This document shows, piece by piece, positions 62,842 to 64,000 of a stretch of 64,000 nucleotides of DNA (positions are counted from its first letter, which is position 1; each line of letters opens with the position of its first letter). The DNA comes from Leptospira venezuelensis (GTDB lineage Bacteria; Spirochaetota; Leptospiria; Leptospirales; Leptospiraceae), in contig NZ_NETS01000008.1 of NCBI RefSeq assembly GCF_002150035.1, positions 310,001-374,000 of the forward strand, read 5' to 3'. The notes under the pieces were generated by a model that made no database searches, was not told the origin of the DNA, and saw only the letters and a list, made by a program, of their open reading frames with translations. The translations under genes were made by a program, and so were the position numbers.

Positions 62842-63894
62842 ATGGAAACTCCAGGCAAAGAATTCTACAATCGACTCGATATAGATTCCGTTTTATCAGC
62901 GGTCGAAGACGCTGGATTTTCAGTTTCAGGACATTGCCTTGCATTAAACAGTTTAGAGAACAGAGTCTATGATGTTGGCTTAGAAGAAGGTGGAAGACTC
63001 GTAGTAAAATTTTACCGCCCAGGACGCTGGACTCTTAATCAAATATTAGAAGAGCATTCTTTTTTAAAGGAATTGGAAGAAGGAGAGATCCCTGTTGTAG
63101 CTCCTCTACCCTTAGAAAACGGAGTTACTGTCAGAGAAACAAAAGAAATTTATTATACGATCTGGCCTCTCCAAAAAGGAAGATTGGTAGAAGAACTAGA
63201 CAAAAACAATTTGATCCAAACCGGAAGATTACTCGCCAGGATCCACAATATTGGATCCTCTAAACCGGCAAAACACAGAGTAGAATACAATCTCAAAAAT
63301 TTCGGAGAGAAACCATTGCGGTTTTTAAAAGAGAAGGAGTTCCTTCCAACTCATCTATGGAAAAGATATGAAGATGCAGCCAACCGGATTTTCAACTCGT
63401 TTTCCGAAGCTTCCAAAGATATGCCATTCCATCGTATCCACGGAGATTGCCATAAAGGAAATTTAATACAAACCGCAGACGGACTTTGTTTTATAGACTT
63501 CGATGATTTTGTGACCGGCCCCGCAGTTCAGGATTTTTGGATGCTTTTACCTTTTGGAGATTCCTCCTCCGAGTATGAAAGAGAGATCTTTTTAGAAGGT
63601 TACAGAGAGTTCCGAGAATTTCGTTCTTCTTGGTTAGATCTTGTGGAACCGTTACGAGGCCTACGTTATATTCATTATTCTGCATGGATCGCGAAACGTT
63701 GGGAAGATCCTTCTTTTCCGAATGCATTTCCTCATTTCGGAACGGAAGAATATTGGGAAAGAGAAACTCAGGATCTGGAAAGATTGGGATCGGATCTTCC
63801 TGTATCTTCTGAAGAAGATGGTAGGAACTCCTTTCAAAAAACGGAAGAATCTGAACTTACAAATAAAGATTTTTTCTGGGATATGGAGGATTAA
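62842..63894 (+). CDS. srkA: SrkA/YihE-like stress-response kinase
   Basis: 350 residues. An aminoglycoside-phosphotransferase/choline-kinase fold with LVVKFYRPGRWT (Lys for ATP), RIHGDCHKGNLIQ as the catalytic loop (Asp) and CFIDFDDFVTGP as the metal-binding loop. RdoA/SrkA homologues phosphorylate proteins under envelope or oxidative stress and lower programmed death in E. coli. The C-terminal tail is acidic. The ATG follows directly after a 32-base palindrome, so control at this site is likely. Confidence 0.88.
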   Translation: METPGKEFYNRLDIDSVLSAVEDAGFSVSGHCLALNSLENRVYDVGLEEGGRLVVKFYRPGRWTLNQILEEHSFLKELEEGEIPVVAPLPLENGVTVRETKEIYYTIWPLQKGRLVEELDKNNLIQTGRLLARIHNIGSSKPAKHRVEYNLKNFGEKPLRFLKEKEFLPTHLWKRYEDAANRIFNSFSEASKDMPFHRIHGDCHKGNLIQTADGLCFIDFDDFVTGPAVQDFWMLLPFGDSSSEYEREIFLEGYREFREFRSSWLDLVEPLRGLRYIHYSAWIAKRWEDPSFPNAFPHFGTEEYWERETQDLERLGSDLPVSSEEDGRNSFQKTEESELTNKDFFWDMED

Positions 63895-63903
63895 GGAATC
63901 TAA

Positions 63904-64000
63904 TTAGCAACCAGTCCAATATTTCTCCCCGATGCGTAAAAATAGATCTCTATCAAGTAAAAAGATTCTTTCTATAAAGGATTCATTTTGAGAGTTTTGG
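63904..64000 (-). CDS. Partial C-terminal end of a gene running off the window
   Basis: On the minus strand a frame is open from the window end down to a TAA at 63904-63906, about 31 codons, reading FIERIFLLDRDLFLRIGEKY then WTGC. The composition looks coding and it converges with srkA. It is too short to identify. Confidence 0.35.
   Translation of the reverse strand, partial: QNSQNESFIERIFLLDRDLFLRIGEKYWTGC

Overview
The window reads as chromosomal DNA of a spirochete of the genus Leptospira. This is inferred from gene content, not from a database search. It carries lipoproteins with loose spirochetal lipoboxes, an SBBP-repeat lipoprotein, a FlaA-like flagellar sheath protein, a Kdo transferase, a short SMC, many TTG and GTG starts, and a base composition of roughly 40% GC by eye. 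A saprophytic or intermediate-clade species is possible, but I cannot name one. There is no phage, IS element, CRISPR array or rRNA.

Layout. Positions 1-7734 hold a long minus-strand housekeeping run in transcription order rpsF-ssb-rpsR-rplI-dnaB-aspS-phoH-pgpH, with pgpH cut by the window edge. Positions 7735-8729 are an accessory patch with short repeats and a VapBC/FitAB-type toxin-antitoxin pair whose start codon lies inside a perfect palindrome. Positions 8726-14005 (minus) encode a CapA-like protein, an SBBP lipoprotein, a DASS anion transporter and PurU. Two CIRCE-type HrcA operators precede a pair of Hsp20 genes (14122-15042). Positions 15528-19553 (minus) form a copper locus: a cupredoxin/NosD-like/membrane lipoprotein, a small membrane protein sharing its C-terminal domain, a multicopper oxidase and a SCO assembly protein.

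Positions 19741-23361 (minus) hold nhaC, an RluA-type pseudouridine synthase and a PilZ-like protein. Positions 23557-27996 (minus) hold a two-lobed aspartyl-protease-like lipoprotein, mnmA, and an ATP-grasp/FMN-dehydrogenase fusion whose start overlaps the mnmA stop. Then come a GAF-GGDEF protein, the initiator tRNA, proC, a PLP-binding protein, a FlaA-like gene, a HAD protein and Kdo transferase (divergent, 6 bp apart), NAD synthetase, rsmI, a FlgM-like gene, a degenerate Fe-ADH homologue, a bactofilin, recJ, poly(A) polymerase with an RGG-like tail, an M23 endopeptidase, lgt, dsbD, a porin and glnA.

The last part holds an elongator-type tRNA-Met, a tiny Cys-rich secreted protein, smc-thiG-thiH (minus), a DUF115/Maf-like protein, a SMI1/KNR4-like protein and an SrkA-like kinase whose ATG abuts a 32-bp near-perfect palindrome.

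Cross-cutting signals. Four intergenic spacers (34661, 40847, 46903, 51711) contain related palindromic repeats, nested in at least three of them. The glnA gene has a textbook sigma-54 promoter, yet GlnA lacks the adenylylation tyrosine. The phoH gene has no ATG/GTG/TTG start upstream of its conserved N-terminus.
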